NCBI GenBank assembly: GCA_051745935.1
Contig: JBNJEM010000095.1
Coordinates: 1-16,257 of the forward strand
Reading direction: 5' to 3'
Source: JBNJEM01 sp051745935
GTDB lineage: Bacteria; Planctomycetota; Planctomycetia; Pirellulales; Pirellulaceae
Length of the DNA stretch: 16,257 bases
The translations under genes were made by a program, and so were the position numbers. The notes under the pieces were generated by a model that saw nothing but the letters and a program-made list of their open reading frames with translations, was not told where the DNA came from and did no database searches. This document shows, piece after piece, positions 16,108-16,257 of the stretch; within the stretch, counting starts at the first letter, position 1; every line of letters starts with the position of its first letter.

Positions 16108-16122
16108 CGGGCGAGACGCCCG
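16108..16122 (+). terminator. GC-rich hairpin followed by TTT
   Basis: CGGGCG (16108-16113) pairs with CGCCCG (16117-16122) around AGA; the flanking AAA and TTT extend the stem past a bulged G. The T-run is short, so this is a weak intrinsic terminator candidate. There is no gene immediately upstream on the plus strand, unless the hairpin region is a transcribed RNA. Confidence 0.3.
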
Positions 16123-16257
16123 GTTTACTGTGTAACATAGTCTTCCGTTAAAAGATTGCTTCTGATGCGCGGCGTCGTAACCATTTGTGGGCTAAAGGGT
16201 CGGATAATTGTTGGCGGCTATCGTAACAAACAAGTCTCACACAACGCCGATCCGCGG

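Larger units (their letters stand above)
15565..16257. other. Long region without a recognised gene
   Basis: No ORF of 60 codons or more on either strand. Seen here are a direct repeat (15719-15750), a run of small hairpins (15932-16011), and a further GC hairpin (16108-16122). A frame from ATG 16165 stays open for 31 codons to the window edge without a Shine-Dalgarno. Composition is more mixed than in the left half. It may be plain spacer, a small RNA locus, or the leader of a gene that begins beyond the window. Confidence 0.4.

Noticed and set aside
16165..16257. ATG with a frame open for 31 codons to the right edge.
   Set aside because: No Shine-Dalgarno and no recognisable protein features; open runs of this length are common by chance.

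Overview
The window looks like chromosomal DNA of a planctomycete, probably a Pirellulales-type polysaccharide degrader. No marker gene fixes the lineage. The case rests on exported carbohydrate-active enzymes (a CE15-like glucuronoyl esterase and a type I sulfatase), a relic of the SAM-methyltransferase/PQQ-propeller proteins that I associate with planctomycetes, a very large alpha-2-macroglobulin protein, and generous intergenic DNA with repeats. No tRNA, rRNA, CRISPR array, integrase or transposase was seen.

Left part (1-5124), plus strand. An exported glucuronoyl esterase-like hydrolase (303-1604) is followed by a hemolysin III/PAQR membrane protein (1891-2643), an orphan minimal nucleotidyltransferase (2879-3277) and a class II fructose-bisphosphate aldolase (3615-4592). 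These genes are widely spaced and do not look like one operon. The gaps hold a dispersed repeat (one copy just after the esterase, related copies after the aldolase), a pair of inverted REP-like hairpins (4669-4776), and a possible minus-strand gene remnant behind the nucleotidyltransferase.

Middle part (5125-7366). An exported sulfatase on the minus strand (5125-6609) is divergent from a decayed plus-strand gene (6903-7366). The decayed gene joins the N-terminus of a methyltransferase-like protein to a PQQ-propeller fragment in another frame.

Right part (7433-15469), minus strand. One giant gene encodes an exported protein of 2678 residues: signal peptide, TPR array, macroglobulin-like (MG) domains, MG2/bait/A2M core with a charged low-complexity insert, an alpha-toroid without the thioester motif, an MG10-like domain, a second TPR array, a second copy of the first MG unit, and a Q/R/K-rich tail. 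The duplicated TPR-MG unit flanking a thioester-less A2M core is the most interesting thing here. Stretches of this gene and the 788 bases upstream look less GC-rich than the left half.

The last 767 bases (15491-16257) hold no convincing gene. They contain a probable promoter for the giant gene, a near-perfect direct repeat and several compact hairpins.

Taken together, the esterase and sulfatase fit extracellular attack on glucuronate-bearing or sulfated polysaccharides, and the aldolase is central sugar metabolism. The A2M/TPR protein is probably a periplasmic or surface protein of protease-defence or scaffold type. These links are functional inference only; the sequence shows no shared operon.
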